Below, one piece after another: positions 48,425-59,992 of a stretch of 64,000 nucleotides of DNA. Below the pieces are notes generated by a model. It was not told the origin of the DNA, did no database searches, and saw nothing but the letters and a program-made list of their open reading frames with translations. The translations under genes and the position numbers were made by a program. This stretch comes from Massospora cicadina (lineage: Eukaryota; Entomophthoromycota; Entomophthoromycetes; Entomophthorales; Entomophthoraceae). Numbering within the stretch: the first letter of the stretch is position 1; the number at the start of each line of letters is the position of its first letter. Location: NCBI GenBank assembly GCA_022478985.1, contig JAKSZP010010605.1, positions 124,001 to 188,000 of the forward strand. Direction: 5' to 3'.

Positions 48425-49463
48425 TCTTACCGCCTTGGGTTCTGTAAGCTTAACTCTGGGGATTTTGAACTTGGGGCGTCAAAATTATGAATCAGTTCAC
48501 AGATCTGACACTAACCAGCTAGGCTTAAACTTACTAAGAGAGCTGTAAAAATTTGACAATTGCACGCCAACTGTGAATCTTCTTTGATATTAATCCTGTG
48601 TGCGTTGGAATCTTCCCTTGATCCAATGGAGCTTATTTCAACCTTTTTCCTTGCAAGCCTAACCTTACAAGTAGTCCTTCTCAAAATTAGTGTCTTCAAC
48701 TGTAGTGCACTCAAGCTTGGGTACTTGCAGTCACTACTTTTCACTTATTTCCAATTAAAGTGAAAAACCAAATGAAGGACAAACTTAAGATTCTGTGAAA
48801 TAGATTGTTTATTTTAGATAAAGACTTAGTATTTTTATACTAAATACTAAAAAATCAGGATGTAAGATAACAAACTGAGTGATAAATTAAATAGTAGATT
48901 GGGAAATTATTAAATCTTCTTTGGGAACTTTGGTGCAAACTCTTCTTTAATTAATTTTATCTTGAGAACCCATGTTCTCAAAATCCTGAATTCATGCATT
49001 GTGGCAGTGTGTGGAGCCCACAGTATCAGGGTCGTCAGCTCCATGACTCCTGTGCGCCTCAGGTGAGCCCAATTTCTATTACCATTAGTGGACTTAATTT
49101 CCTTATTGCTTGATGTCACAGCTTTTATTTCATTTCATTTGTTTTCATTTTTAGTGGATCGTTATGCATCTAAATCGTTCTTTTCCTTCTCGACATTACT
49201 CAAATTAATATTTCCTTTTTGGGAGCATATCTCATTTATAGTTCGTCATTGCTGGTTTTATCTCATTGGTGATTAAATCATTTGTCATTTTATCTGCTAC
49301 GTTATTGCTATCTCCTCTTTTGTGGCCAATTTGATTTTCAATATTACCATTTTTGGAGCTAGACTCAATTCATGTTAATAATTCTCATGCTTTCATCAGA
49401 ATTTCCTTGATTCTACCAGAGGTCAAGATTTTTCCAATTTTTCAGTGTGCTGAAACTGTGACA
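48425..49463 (-). repeat. 3' LTR of element B
   Basis: Colinear with 54535-55567, with long identical runs such as the 20-mer caagcctaaccttacaagta near 48652. The minus strand before it reads cttggaaggggtggtg, a purine tract. The plus-strand frame 48560-48763 and its twin at 54662-54871 are LTR sequence, not genes. Confidence 0.88.
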
Positions 49464-50640
49464 CCACCCCTTCCAAGATAAGACCAATGGTAGGATCTGA
49501 GGTGTCTTTTGTGGACTATATTGAACAAAATATTGGTGGCATCATCTCAGATGAAGTATTCATGTTCTCTCATGGCTACTATAGTTGATGGTGCAGTTTA
49601 AATGTCTTAAAGCTTCTCAAGCTGGCTTCCGCAGTTGTTATAAAACAATACTTTATAGTTGACTTCTAATTCTGGCAGTTTGGCACGTCTCTGACTGTCT
49701 TTTTCACTTTTGGAATACTGTGTTCGATGTTTTTCCCAGCTTTTAGTCTTATGCATATGAGATAATCTGCCAGCTCTTGCTGATAGTCCCCAGGGGGTAA
49801 GTTCTTTAAATCTACAACATTTATTGGAGCCAACAGGGTAAGTAACACAGCTTCTCTCCTGTAGAGCTCCTTGAAAGGAGACATCCCAATGACCCTGTGG
49901 TGGCTAAGTTGGTAATCAAACAGTGCAGATGGTAAGAGGATAACCCACTTCAATTTGTAGTTAGATGATATCTTACTGAGGATCCTGGCTAACGTCCCTT
50001 AAAATCATTCCACATTTCCATTTGATGATGGTGTATAGGGGGCAGTGAACAGATGTTTAAATCCTACCAAGTCCAGAAGTTTTCTCACTACTTCAGAGAT
50101 GAAGTTTTTCCCATTATCCAATAGCAAGATCTGGGACAACCATGTCTTGTGATAATCTGGTTGTAAAGGAATCAGGCGGTGGTCCCTGCAGTCAATGTCT
50201 TGATCTCCGCTGCTTCAATGCACTTTGTTAAGTGGCCAATTACTACTATAACAAACTTGTTCACACTTGAGGCATTTGGTAGTGGTCCTACCACATCATT
50301 AGATACATTGTGAAAAGGCGCAGATGGTGGTTTTGGTGTAAACTCAAACTTCTTTTCCAACGGTCTAAAGCTTGCACAAGGTACACACATCTACAAGGCT
50401 TGGTGCACCTCGTCAGTCATAGCCTCCCAAAAGAATCAGTCCTTAAGATAAGCCAGGGTTTTCTTAAATCTTCCATGTCCCACATGTTTGTGTGCCTCCA
50501 TCACTACTTCCATTTAATCACTGGGTTGCACATAGGGATACCATATCCCCTTAATGAACTTCTAGAGTTTTCCATCTATTCTTTGCGTGTCCTTTAAACA
50601 TCTTCTTAAAACTGATTAGAGCTCTTCAGTTTCTTCTTTC
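49464..50640 (-). pseudogene. Element B integrase, decayed
   Basis: Minus-strand pieces: MCVPCASFRPLEKKFEF (end of the HHCC region), VSNDVVGPLP and FVIVVIGHLTKCIEAAEI at 50172-50390 (first catalytic Asp in DVVGP), and 49666-49953 with DYQLSHHRVIGMSPFKEL, YRREAVLLTLLAP. The end is followed within 200 bases by the LTR. The same protein type is found in element A. Confidence 0.82.
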
Positions 50641-51960
50641 CATTCCTCTTCAGGTAATCCAATCAAGTCATAAAGTCAATCGTTCTCATGCACATGCAAA
50701 TGGAACACAGGAAATCCCGAGAGCCCATCTGCTTTCAAGTTGCTTCCGCCCTGTGTATAATTTTAAAGTCATATCCTTGAAACTGAACAGCCCATCTGGA
50801 TAGTCTATCATCAGGGTCCTTCTTGTTCTTGAGCCAGTATAAAAATGCATGATCCATTATGACTTTGTTTTGGACTCCATATAGTTATGGCCAGAAATTC
50901 TTCACGCTCTAATTACTGAAAGACACTTGCGCTCTGTAACAGTGTAGTTTCTTTACATTTTGGTAAAGACCTTGGTATAATATTAGATGGGATGGTTAAT
51001 CCCCTCCTCGTTTACTTTGTGCTATAATCGCACTGAATCCTAAATCACTGGCATTGGTGTATAGGTAGAAGGTCTTGTTGAAGTCAGGGTATGTTATGAT
51101 TTGAGCCTCTACCAACTTCTTCTTCAGATCCTTGAAGGCTTGGTCTTGCTCTAATTCCCTCTCAAACTTAGAGTCCTTGTTCAGTAGGTATGTCAGGGGA
51201 GTAGCCAAGTCTGCAAATTGCAGGATGAACTGTCTGTAGTAGCTGATCATGCCTAGGAACACCTTATTATTTCTCATACTCTTTGGGTGCTCCACTTCAA
51301 TTATTGCCTTCATATTTTCTTCTTGAGGTTAAATCCCTTGTGCACTGATCTCATGTCCCAGGAACTTAAGTTGCTTCTTGAGAAAGGTGCAGTTGCTCCA
51401 TTTCAGTTTAAGATTTTTTCTCCCAACCGCACGAACACCTCTTGAAGGTGCTCAAAATTTTCTCTGAAAGTTCTACTGAATAAAGCTATCTAGTCCAGAT
51501 AGATTAAACACTCATCATCTTCTGTTCTCCAAATAATCAGTCTATGGCGCGTTGAAAGATTGCTGGGGCGTTGCACAGCCATTGTGGCATCCTGGTCAGT
51601 TTGAACAAGCCTTGTCTGCTGATCAAATTGCACGTTTCCTGGTCTTTGGGCAACAGTTCCATCTTCCAGTACCCACTGGCTAGGTCCAATGCCAAAAAAT
51701 AAATTGAACATCCCAATCATTTCAAGGCGTCGTCAATTCCTGGGAGAGGTTAGTAGCCTTTTTTCATAATTTCATTCAAGCAATGGTAGTCCATAACCAC
51801 ACTGTGTGAGCCATCTTTCTTGCTCATAAACAGTAGTGGCGATGCTAATGGACTCTTCATGGGCTTTAACATGCCAGCGTCTGTAAGTTGTTAAAGCTCC
51901 ATAGTATTGACCTCCTCTTCCATTTTTGATCGGCGGTATGACTTCGATTTGAAAGGTATA
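50641..51960 (-). pseudogene. Element B RT-RNase H, decayed
   Basis: RT motifs on the minus strand: SKKDGSHSVVMDYHCLNEIM near 51780-51840, PLPGIDDALK, LDLASGYWKMELLPKDQE, LCNAPAIFQRAID, and the catalytic box at about 51495 reading YLD then a stop, so the second Asp is lost. At 50996-51313: VFLGMISYYRQFILQFADLA and the RNase H start YLYTNASDLGFSAIIAQS, with Asp still present in the NASD box context as TNASD rather than TDAS. Confidence 0.85.
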
Positions 51961-52890
51961 GTTGATCCTGTATCCATACAGTGTAACTCTCCTTTACACA
52001 GACCATATTCGTTTGGTCCTTGGCTAAAAAAATCTTCAAACTCTTACAGTAAGTCTTCCGGCTTTTTCCATTCTACCTCTGTCAAATCAGCAAGTCCCAA
52101 TTGGTCTAATCCTCCAACTGCATGTACCAACTCGATGGTATCACAATTTATTAGTTTCGTGCACACCACAACTTGCCCCTCCTCAATTCAGATAGGTTGA
52201 GTAGTGATGTTCCCCAGGAGGATAGTCACTTCACCCTAGTGACTAGAGTCAAAGAATCAGGCAGCACTCGCGGCTCCTGTTTGTGTACTCCTTCTCAAGT
52301 GTATATTTTGAGTACAGTGTTCTAGGGGATCTTCACACTTATGGAGGTGCTCATAACTCTTTGTTCTCCTGGCCAAATCTCCATTGCCTCATTGGCACTC
52401 AAGGTTAGCCCATCTTCAGCGCACACTGAATCAGGTAGTTGTTTCACACCTTTTTCGTGAAGTATATAGTGCACCAGGTAAATTGGTTGCTCAGTTTCAA
52501 CAATGCATGTCTGCTACTTCCTTAATTTTGGGTCCTCATCCTTAAATACAAGGGGCATCTGGTAGTTTAGCAGACTCACAGTGCTTCTAACAAAGTTAAT
52601 CTTTTCTCCAAACTCTAGTATAAACTGTGTTCTAATTAGCAGTTGTAGTGGTCGTTGTTCAAAACCACAGCATGTGCAGTGAGTGCCATTCGTCTAAAGC
52701 GTATGGGTAAGGCAGAGTAAGCCGCTAATGCACAAATGGTGTCAGGTCCTGCTGACCGATATCTCAATAGTAGTTGATATACAGCATTACTTTCAGCTTC
52801 TTCATCAATTTCAAGGACATGATGTTGACTGAGGCACCAGTTTGGGGACTGCCAGTACATGTACACGCTGTATCATAACTTCCACTTTGT
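51961..52890 (-). pseudogene. Element B protease and linker, decayed
   Basis: The protease is recognised by TGASVNIMSLKLMKKL near 52800-52835 and AYSALPIRFRRMALTAHAVV (52636-52760). The codon before TGA is CAA (Gln) where the active-site Asp is expected, so the enzyme is dead. The linker runs to about 51960. Confidence 0.78.
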
Positions 52891-54513
52891 TTACACTCTT
52901 CCCAAATAAATTTCTGGTTAACAGCACATCATCAGCTGACTTTTCAAATTCCTTTAATTGCTTGGGTGCATTGGACAGTGATTCGGCATGCAGTGTAGTA
53001 GTCTTATCAATATTCTTGAAGGTGTCCAGTATAAGTTTTTTGCCTTCTCTAGACTATCACATAATCAAGTTGGGCTTTATTTTCTGAGCTATGTATGAAA
53101 AGTTCAACCCCTCATTGGTGGATCTATGTACCTGTATTTGTGTAGTTACAGATACAGTACCGGGGGCTCCAAAGACATGGTAACTGGCATCCATCAAATC
53201 TTAATCTTGGTGATTGTCCTCTCATTCCACGTGTAGGTTCACTCAATTTACAGTTCCACTGGTTTCCTCTTTTGGTGAAGAGGATTTTTTTATCAACTTT
53301 CATCGGACAAGATTGCTAATAGTGACCAGGCTTGTGATATTTGTGGCACACGAACTCAAGCTGATGCCGTGGAACTAGTTTGAAGTTCTTGCCTTTTGGC
53401 TTGTCACTCTTGTCCTATGTAGCGTACACCACTTTTCCAATCCTTCATGTTAGTTGAGTCGTTGAATTGTTTTTGATCTTATAAGTTACTTGCACATCAA
53501 GTAAAGCTTCCTTGATGGCCTTGAGAGCTCCAGTCAATTTGACTGCAAGCGTCATGTGCATCTTGAGGGCTGAGTGTGCTTCTAAGGAACTGAGTAGGAC
53601 AGTCTATGCAGTAGGTAAGCCTAAAGCTTCTGTTGTCCATAGTTGTTGTGCTCAAAGATAACATTTAGTGGCGTAGTTTGTGACCGTCTCTTTCTTGCCC
53701 ATTTTCATCAGTATGAACTTTTGCTCATATTCTCAACATCCTGTGCGCTACTGAATTCTGATAACAGTTTTTCTTGACCTCAGTCCAGGTCAATACAGGG
53801 CGTAAACTAGCACTGAGTATCTCCTGCACTTTGTGGTTCATGAATACTTGGACGTAACAAGCCTTATGCTTGCAACAAGCGCCGTCCATGCTGTTCACAT
53901 ACATTTTTAAAAACCCAGCTATTGTTCCCTCACCAGGAGTAAACATGGATTTGAAATAGGGTTTAAATTTTGGATCTTACTCTACTGGAGCACTTCTCTG
54001 ATGTTGGAAGATGTTGCTCCTGTGCAGATAACACCAGCGTTACCAAATATGAGTTTTCTAGCGAAGGGCTTAGATCAGTCTGTGGTTTCAATTGAAGTTG
54101 TTCCTTAACTTTCTCCAAGTTTTGATCAATTTCATCCAAAAAAAGTTTCATAATAGTCTAAACGTTCACCTTACTCATTCAATGCTCGTACATTTATTCC
54201 ATTTTCCGCTAAAAAGGTGTTGAACTCTTTCCTTAAGTCCCTTCAATCAGTTTTTAATTTTTTGAGTCACTGGTATGTTCCCTAACACTGGAGTAGTAGC
54301 CACTAGAGCCCATCAAGTGGTGTCCAAAACCTGATCTAGGTACAGCCTCAACTCCACTACTTCTTTTCAACACTTTCAGCTTTGTCTCAATCATCTTTTA
54401 TAATTTGGGGATAGGCTTCCTGATGCTTATTCACCATGGTATACATCCATGGTCTCAATACTAGGCGTTTCTGTTTGCCCTGAGCTCTCCCTTCTCAATT
54501 GTGTGGTTGGCAT
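52891..54513 (-). pseudogene. Element B gag with broken CCHC knuckle
   Basis: Likely start ATG at 54511-54513 (MPTTQLRRESSGQTETPS), inside the end of the primer binding site region. The capsid part lies at 53725-54151 in pieces (MKLFLDEIDQNLEKVKEQLQ). The knuckle near 53325-53385 reads CHKYHKPGHYxQSC: second Cys is Tyr and a stop follows. Helical, polar N-terminal half is typical of gag. Confidence 0.75.
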
Positions 54514-54515
54514 TA

Positions 54516-54533
54516 CCCCTGTGGTGAGCACCA
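54516..54533 (-). promoter_or_regulatory. Primer binding site of element B
   Basis: Minus strand tggtgctcaccacagggg, one base different from the site in C, directly inside the 5' LTR. Confidence 0.78.
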
Positions 54534-54534
54534 G

Positions 54535-55567
54535 TCTTGTCTCCTTGGGTTCTGCTCACTTAACTCTGAGTATTTTAAACTTGGGGCGTCAAAAGGGGTT
54601 ATCTGTTGCACAGATCCGAGATTAACCAGCTAGGCTCAAACTTCCTAAGAGAGTTGTAAACTTGACACTCTCACACCAACTGTGCATCTTATTTAAAGTT
54701 AATACTGTATACGTTAGAATCTACCTTGACCCAATGGAGCTTATTTCAACCTCTTTCCTTGCAAGCCTAACCTTACAAGTAGTCCTTCTCAAAATTAGTG
54801 TCTTCAACTGTAGTGCACTCAAGCTTGGGTACTTTCATTCACTACTTTTCACTTTTTTCAAATTAAAATGAAACAAAATAAAGGACAAACTTAAGATTCT
54901 GTAAAATTGACTCATTATTTTAGATAAATTATCAGTATTTTTAAATATATACTAAAAAATTGGGATGTAAATAATAAATTGAGTGATAGATTGAATAGTG
55001 TAATGAGAAAATATTGAATCTTCTTTGGGAACTTTGGTGCAGTCACTTCTTTAATTGATCTCTCTCTTGGGCACTCATTTTTTCAAGTTTCTGAATTTGT
55101 GCACTGCAGTGGTGTGTGGAGCCCTTGGTATCAGGGTTGTCAGCTCCGTAGCTCCTGTGCACTTTGGAGGAGTCCAAGTTTTCATTACCATCAGTGAACT
55201 TAATTTCCTGGTTGCTTGATGGCTCTCTTTTTTATTCATTTTATTTGTTTTCCTTTTCAATGCACCGTTTTGCAGCTAAATCATTATTTCCTTCTCAACA
55301 TTATCAAACAAATATTTCCTCTTGGGAAGCATATCTCATTTGAAGATTTATTATGTTAATTTGCATTTCTTTAATGATTGAATTGTTTGTCATTTCATCC
55401 ACAACATTTTTGCTACTCTACTATCGTGGCCAATTCTAATTTGTGATATTACTATTTTTGGAGCTAGACTCATTTTGTGTTAGTAACTCTTGCACTTCGA
55501 TCAGAATTTCTCAATTCTACCAGAGGTTGAGGATTTACCAAATTCATATTGTGCTGAATCTGCAGCA
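54535..55567 (-). repeat. 5' LTR of element B
   Basis: Partner of 48425-49463. On the element strand it begins TGCTGCAG and runs to the primer binding site. Confidence 0.88.
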
Positions 55568-55975
55568 GGGAGTAAAAGCTACTGCTTCAGTATCATCCTC
55601 CATCTGGAAGCCTATGTCAAGGTATCCCTTAAAAGGGCAGAATTTGATTAAGCCAGCTGGTGTAAAGGTAGTGGTTGCTAGATTAATTATTGGTTTTCCA
55701 GTATACAGAAATAAATGCCCATAGTTGATATGGAGGCAAATCAAATAATGGAATGAGGAAGGGTTAGAGGATAAGGGAAAGAAGGGTTGATGAATGCAAG
55801 ATGGAGTGCTAAGTCCTGTGGGGGACAAATTGGCTAGAAGAGGTCAGTGGGCTACTTGAGCCTGTAAGTCCTGGGGAATGTCCCCTGTGCGTAGATTGAA
55901 CTATTTTCCCATTTCTGAGTAAAAAGGGGCCAAAGAGGGCGGCAGTACCCCTTGTCACCCATGGCGACCTCGCCC
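55568..55975 (-). mobile_element. Element N, 5' part
   Basis: Minus-strand ORF1 frame continuing from 48424: YTGKPIINLATTTFTPAGLI, YLDIGFQMEDDTEAVAF. At the right end accacATGGGCGAGgtcgc resembles caacATGGGCGAGcgtcgc of LINE1 ORF1, so the start of N is near 55975. The 5' border and a target duplication for N could not be fixed. Confidence 0.5.
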
Positions 55976-56715
55976 ATGTGGTATACAAGCGTTGGGTAAC
56001 ATCTCTACCTCTTTGGATCCCTCCCCCAGTACCCTTGCTCACCTCAAGCAAACTTGTTATCCAGATTAAGAAAATCTGTGCTGAGAATGCCAAATTGAAG
56101 TCAATTGGTCCAAAACTGATGGAAATCAAGCCTGACGTTTGGAATCCACATAGTCATAAAGGGATAAAGATTAAATTATTGGCCAGAGTTGCTGAAAGTT
56201 TTGATTCAGCCAGCAGTGCAATTGTTGAAGCTAACCCCCTCTTGGAATCATCAGGGATGATCCCCAACATGCAGCCATCATCTGGCTAATTGGGAGTTGC
56301 AGCCAATGCAACTCTTTTGACCAAACGAATGGCCCAGCGACTGTTCATGAGAAGGTTGGGTATCCCAAACCTGTTTCCAACCATTTGGACTGCCCCTAAA
56401 TGTGGTGGCACTGGGAATTCCTGTTGCTCATCAGGCCAGACGCCGTCATGCCAACTGCTGGATATGCAGTCAAGCCTCAGTTCAGGCATTCAAGGTCGCA
56501 CTGATAGTGACTCAGCCTGCCGCCAAATCCTTGGATGTCAGTTCCCTTTGAGCTTATCTGTCCCCTTCCCCAAAAAATTCGCTGGTCAGGTCAAACTAGA
56601 TGGACCTGATCCCAGCTTGTTCCCACATCAATTGACCACTATTTATCAATCACACCACAATGAGAAAATTGTTGGTCAATTTTCTTCCCTTATTTTTCAT
56701 TAAAAATCCTTTCCC
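55976..56715 (+). pseudogene. Element F: gag-like region of another gypsy lineage
   Basis: The plus-strand frame is open over two pieces, 55978-56289 and 56290-56703, separated by a single TAA. It reads IKKICAENAKLKSIGPKLME, RVAESFDSASSAIVEANPLL and later PNLFPTIWTAPKCGGTGNSC. No knuckle is clear. It is called gag-like because protease and RT of the same strand follow at the expected distance. Sequence does not resemble gag of B, C, D, E or G. Confidence 0.4.
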
Positions 56716-57142
56716 TACTTTAGTTTTTTATGTTGAAAAATAAACTTCCCTTTCCGCCAGCATTCCAACACACCTCAGGGTTTATAACCATATTCATCTT
56801 GCATTTCATTATGTGTCTGTATGAGATTATGGCTCATCGACAATTATTAGCAAAAGTCCTTTCTAGTTTCATAACTGTCATACCAGCAGCAGTGCCTTTG
56901 GCATTCTGGTTTGCCATTTGGGTGCTCTGGCACCTAGGCTAGCAGGGCAGTATAATTCTAACATGTTGTTTGCCTAACATAATTGACCAACCATTATTCC
57001 TAACCATTTCCGCATATCTCATAGATATTGGCGCATCAATGATCCCTTCTTTTTTTAACTGAGCCAGGTTGTAAAGAAAATTTACCCTGGCCAAGTTAGC
57101 CTAATTCCACTTAAAATATCCAATCCACACCCTGAAGTTGCC
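56716..57142 (+). other. Interior of element F, no clear domain
   Basis: Between the gag-like frame and the protease. The short frame 56730-56942 is hydrophobic but shows no recognised domain, and no separate feature is seen. Confidence 0.3.
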
Positions 57143-58165
57143 ATGGCTACTATGCCCATGTCAGTATGTTCTGACAATCCAACTTTCAATGGGCTTACTC
57201 ACCCTATGAACCTAGCAGTTTCTCTCAACTATACTACCATCTCTTCAGTATCACTGGATTCAACTATAACTGCAAAAAAAGAGAACTTCACTTACTTTTT
57301 ACTACCTATGAAGATTAGTGTTGGGTCCCATCACATTTTCTTTGAGGCTTAGGTGGATACCAGAGCTACAGGCATTTTTATGAGTGTTGTACTAGCCCAA
57401 CAATTGGAACTTGACCTGGATGAAGGTCCTTTGTGATGGTTGCTTCTTCAGACTCCCAGACCTCATACCTAGTCCGCTGGCCAGTTTTGTTCTCAATACA
57501 TCAGTTCAGCTTTTGCAATCAGTTCTCAGCAATGCCAAACTTGGTGTTTCCGGTTAGCTTGGGGGTTGGATGGTGGCACTGGCAACATATTAAGATTCAT
57601 CTGGAGTCAATTATGTTGACATTTGCCAATGATCAAACAGAAAGAGAATTTCCATTAGTTAATAACATCAAGAAAACCCAAGGTCGCAGCTCCATTACTT
57701 CCCTCATTTCTTCTTTGGGCCTTCCATCTGATTTTCCAGAGTGATTGATGTGCTATTGGAGTATCTTTGACTCCAAGAAGGCAGACTGTCTTCCCCCTCA
57801 CACTAAATTTGACTTAGGATTCCGAACAACAGTACAGTTGGTGAACATCAACTGCCCTTTGTATTCACACATGGCAGAAGATGAGGCTGCTTTAACACCT
57901 GGATAGACAATATGCTCAAGAAAGGATGGTTGTTAAAGAGATGTCGCCAATTGCCTCCCCCATCATTTTTGCCAAGAAGGCTGATGGTTCTCTCCGCCCT
58001 TGTGTAAATTATGATCACCTAAATAAAATTACTGTGAGCAATCTCTACCCTTTACCCCTTGAGTAGACTATCAGTCAAGTGATTGCAAAGTCTTGCATGT
58101 TCTCCAAACTTGATCTCATCAATGCCTTTAACCAAATAAGGGTGTCAAGAATCTATATGACTGGA
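57143..58165 (+). pseudogene. Element F protease and RT start, truncated
   Basis: The protease is at 57143-57420. Its active-site box reads VDTRATGIF near 57355, where D-S/T-G-A is expected; Gly to Arg fits G-to-A change. The RT start at 57905-58145 reads [50 protein letters not shown]. This is the gypsy RT type with KKxDGSLRxCVDYRxLN, distinct from the KKDGxNR-type of the other elements here. The element stops before the YxDD box, near the 5' LTR of G, by truncation or by insertion of G. Confidence 0.75.
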
Positions 58166-58347
58166 TGATAAGCCACCATTATGACCATGTGGCTCATTGG
58201 AGTAATTCCGCCGAAGGATCAATAGACAGAATCTGCCAAGGATGTTTCAGAGCTATAAGTGATTGATCGCTTTAGGATGAGGCAATAATGGGTCATAACG
58301 GGTCTTATTGTATTGCCTTCAAAATATGGCGATAAGGCAATGTTGAC

Positions 58348-58775
58348 ATTTGACAATAATATATATTAGATCGCCTCAAATCAAGGCGATAAAGAATTAA
58401 AGAACAACAAGCCAAAACAAATGAAAAGATGGCAACATGAATAAACTAAGCAAAAGGGTCAGTACTGACTGAAGTCGCTGGGATATCAGTGAAATGAGGG
58501 GACTGGAGGAGTGGTCTTGAGAGGTTTTTAGAAAGAAGAAAAAGAGAAGAGATAGGAAGGAAGATAGAAGTGGACCAGAAGAAGATCCGCTGACTTATTA
58601 TATTACCAATAAAGAAGTGTTTGGGGAAATTGCTCCCGTTTTATTATAAATTAAGTGTCTATGAGTATATCAAGGAACTGGCAATCAACATATTTTCTTT
58701 TACAATTGTCCAATGGGTGAAACACTGTGAGAAAAAACCTTTAACAGGTACATACCAAATTGCTGAGATTCAACA
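58348..58775 (+). repeat. 5' LTR of element G (left border uncertain)
   Basis: The right end is well placed: ...attcaaca at 58775, one base before the primer binding site. The left end is a guess at TGTTGACATT (58348), because LTRs of C and D also open TGTTG. If the LTR is near 1.1 kb like the others, the start could lie elsewhere. There is no second LTR in the window. 58166-58347 has short ggcgataa and gaggcaata repeats and no coding. Confidence 0.4.
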
Positions 58776-58776
58776 G

Positions 58777-58794
58777 TGGTGCTCACTACAGGGG
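58777..58794 (+). promoter_or_regulatory. Primer binding site of element G
   Basis: tggtgctcactacagggg, identical to the site of element C, but on the plus strand. Confidence 0.85.
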
Positions 58795-58817
58795 GCCCAT
58801 CGACCAATAACAATACA

Positions 58818-59980
58818 ATGAAAACTCAGCTGCCAGCTATGTTGCATCCAGGTTGTTTTAGTAATAAATCTGCACGAAATGGTGGTCCTGTTGCATATGA
58901 GGAGTTGAGACTTGCGTTAGATACTGTGCCCAAAAAGCAGGATTCGCTTCAGAAGGTTTACAGTGATAAACTGCTGCCATTTGATCGCAAAGGAAATATT
59001 CATGGGTTCTTTCACTGATTTGAGTTTGCAACTTAAGGTACTTTTGATCAGCGGAGGGCAAAACTATTACTCTCCTCCTTGGATGTCAGGAGTGCTGATC
59101 AAGTTGTTTGTTACCTCTCAGATAATTCCATTTTATACCATGAAGTTAAGGAGAGGGTGCTGCAGTTGTTTGGTGGAACCTGCGAAAATGTCACAGCAGA
59201 AAACTGAGTTCTTGACCATTGAGATTTCAACAAAATGAGACCCTCACCGCTTTCGCTGACCAATTTATAATGGAAGCACACGTCTGATTGGGGCATGGAT
59301 TCTATCCAAAGTTGATGTGTGTATCACGATGGCCTCAGCGGTAAAGCCATACCCTGAACTTTACAATGTCAAAGCCCTGTTGTTAGAGCATGATGTGCCT
59401 TTTCTTAAACTTGTTCAGTTTGTATGTCGTTTATCTGTAACTTTCCCTCCATCAAAAACTGAGCAAATCCTCACTGTCGCCGTTGTCCACCCTAATCATG
59501 TGGGAAGAGTTAACAGGTCAGGGAGGATCCCATCAGGATACTCTCCGCAGTCCAACGGGTGTTCCTTAATTACCAATCAACATTGAACCAACTACCAATC
59601 TGGGCCTAACTATGCTGATAGTTGGTAGTCACGTTAACATTGGGGGTCTGGTTATGTCAATTCTTTTCAAAACCATCTATCAAGTGAGCCAACTTATGCT
59701 AAACACGGGTGTAGGCCCTATGGAGTAAGTTGTTTCAATTTTGGTCACACTGGGCACATGGGACAATGGTGCCCCAACCGATGGATCCCTCCCTTACAAT
59801 AAGAGCAGGGCTATCAGGGAAAAGTCTGAGCGGAGTATAGAAGGGACTCTCTACTTCTGCTACCTTAAAATTACACGTCCCACCTGAGTCCACTGTGTTA
59901 AATATAGCTAAAGCCCTCAGTATGACAATACATTCCTCTACCAACAGTCGGTTGGGGGAGTAAATGCGCTGACTCAAGCG
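58818..59980 (+). pseudogene. Element G gag, decayed
   Basis: A start is likely at 58818 (MKTQLPAMLHPGCFSNKSAR), 23 bases after the primer binding site. Pieces include AYEELRLALDTVPKKQDSLQ and, near 59317-59586, MASAVKPYPELYNVKALLLE. The knuckle near 59725-59775 reads CFNFGHTGHMGQWC: second Cys is Phe, the other ligands are present. At least three frameshifts separate the parts. Confidence 0.75.
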
Positions 59981-59992
59981 CACGTTGAAGAA

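Larger units (their letters stand above)
48420..55572 (-). mobile_element. Element B: Ty3/gypsy LTR retrotransposon inserted in N
   Basis: LTRs at about 48425-49463 and 54535-55567 (1039 and 1033 bp). gggag at 48420-48424 and 55568-55572 is a candidate target duplication; the LTR borders are uncertain by about 3 bases at the left. Removing B joins an open minus-strand frame of N. B is a different subfamily from C, D and E but shares their primer binding site. Coding is decayed throughout. Confidence 0.82.

Noticed and set aside
46129..55995. Similarity between the right target duplication of LINE2 (catgtggtacacaagtgtt) and 55974-55992 (catgtggtatacaagcgtt), read as a common LINE target or a split locus
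   Set aside because: Two mismatches in about 19 bases are expected many times by chance between two places in a 64 kb window, and no element border at 55974 is fixed.
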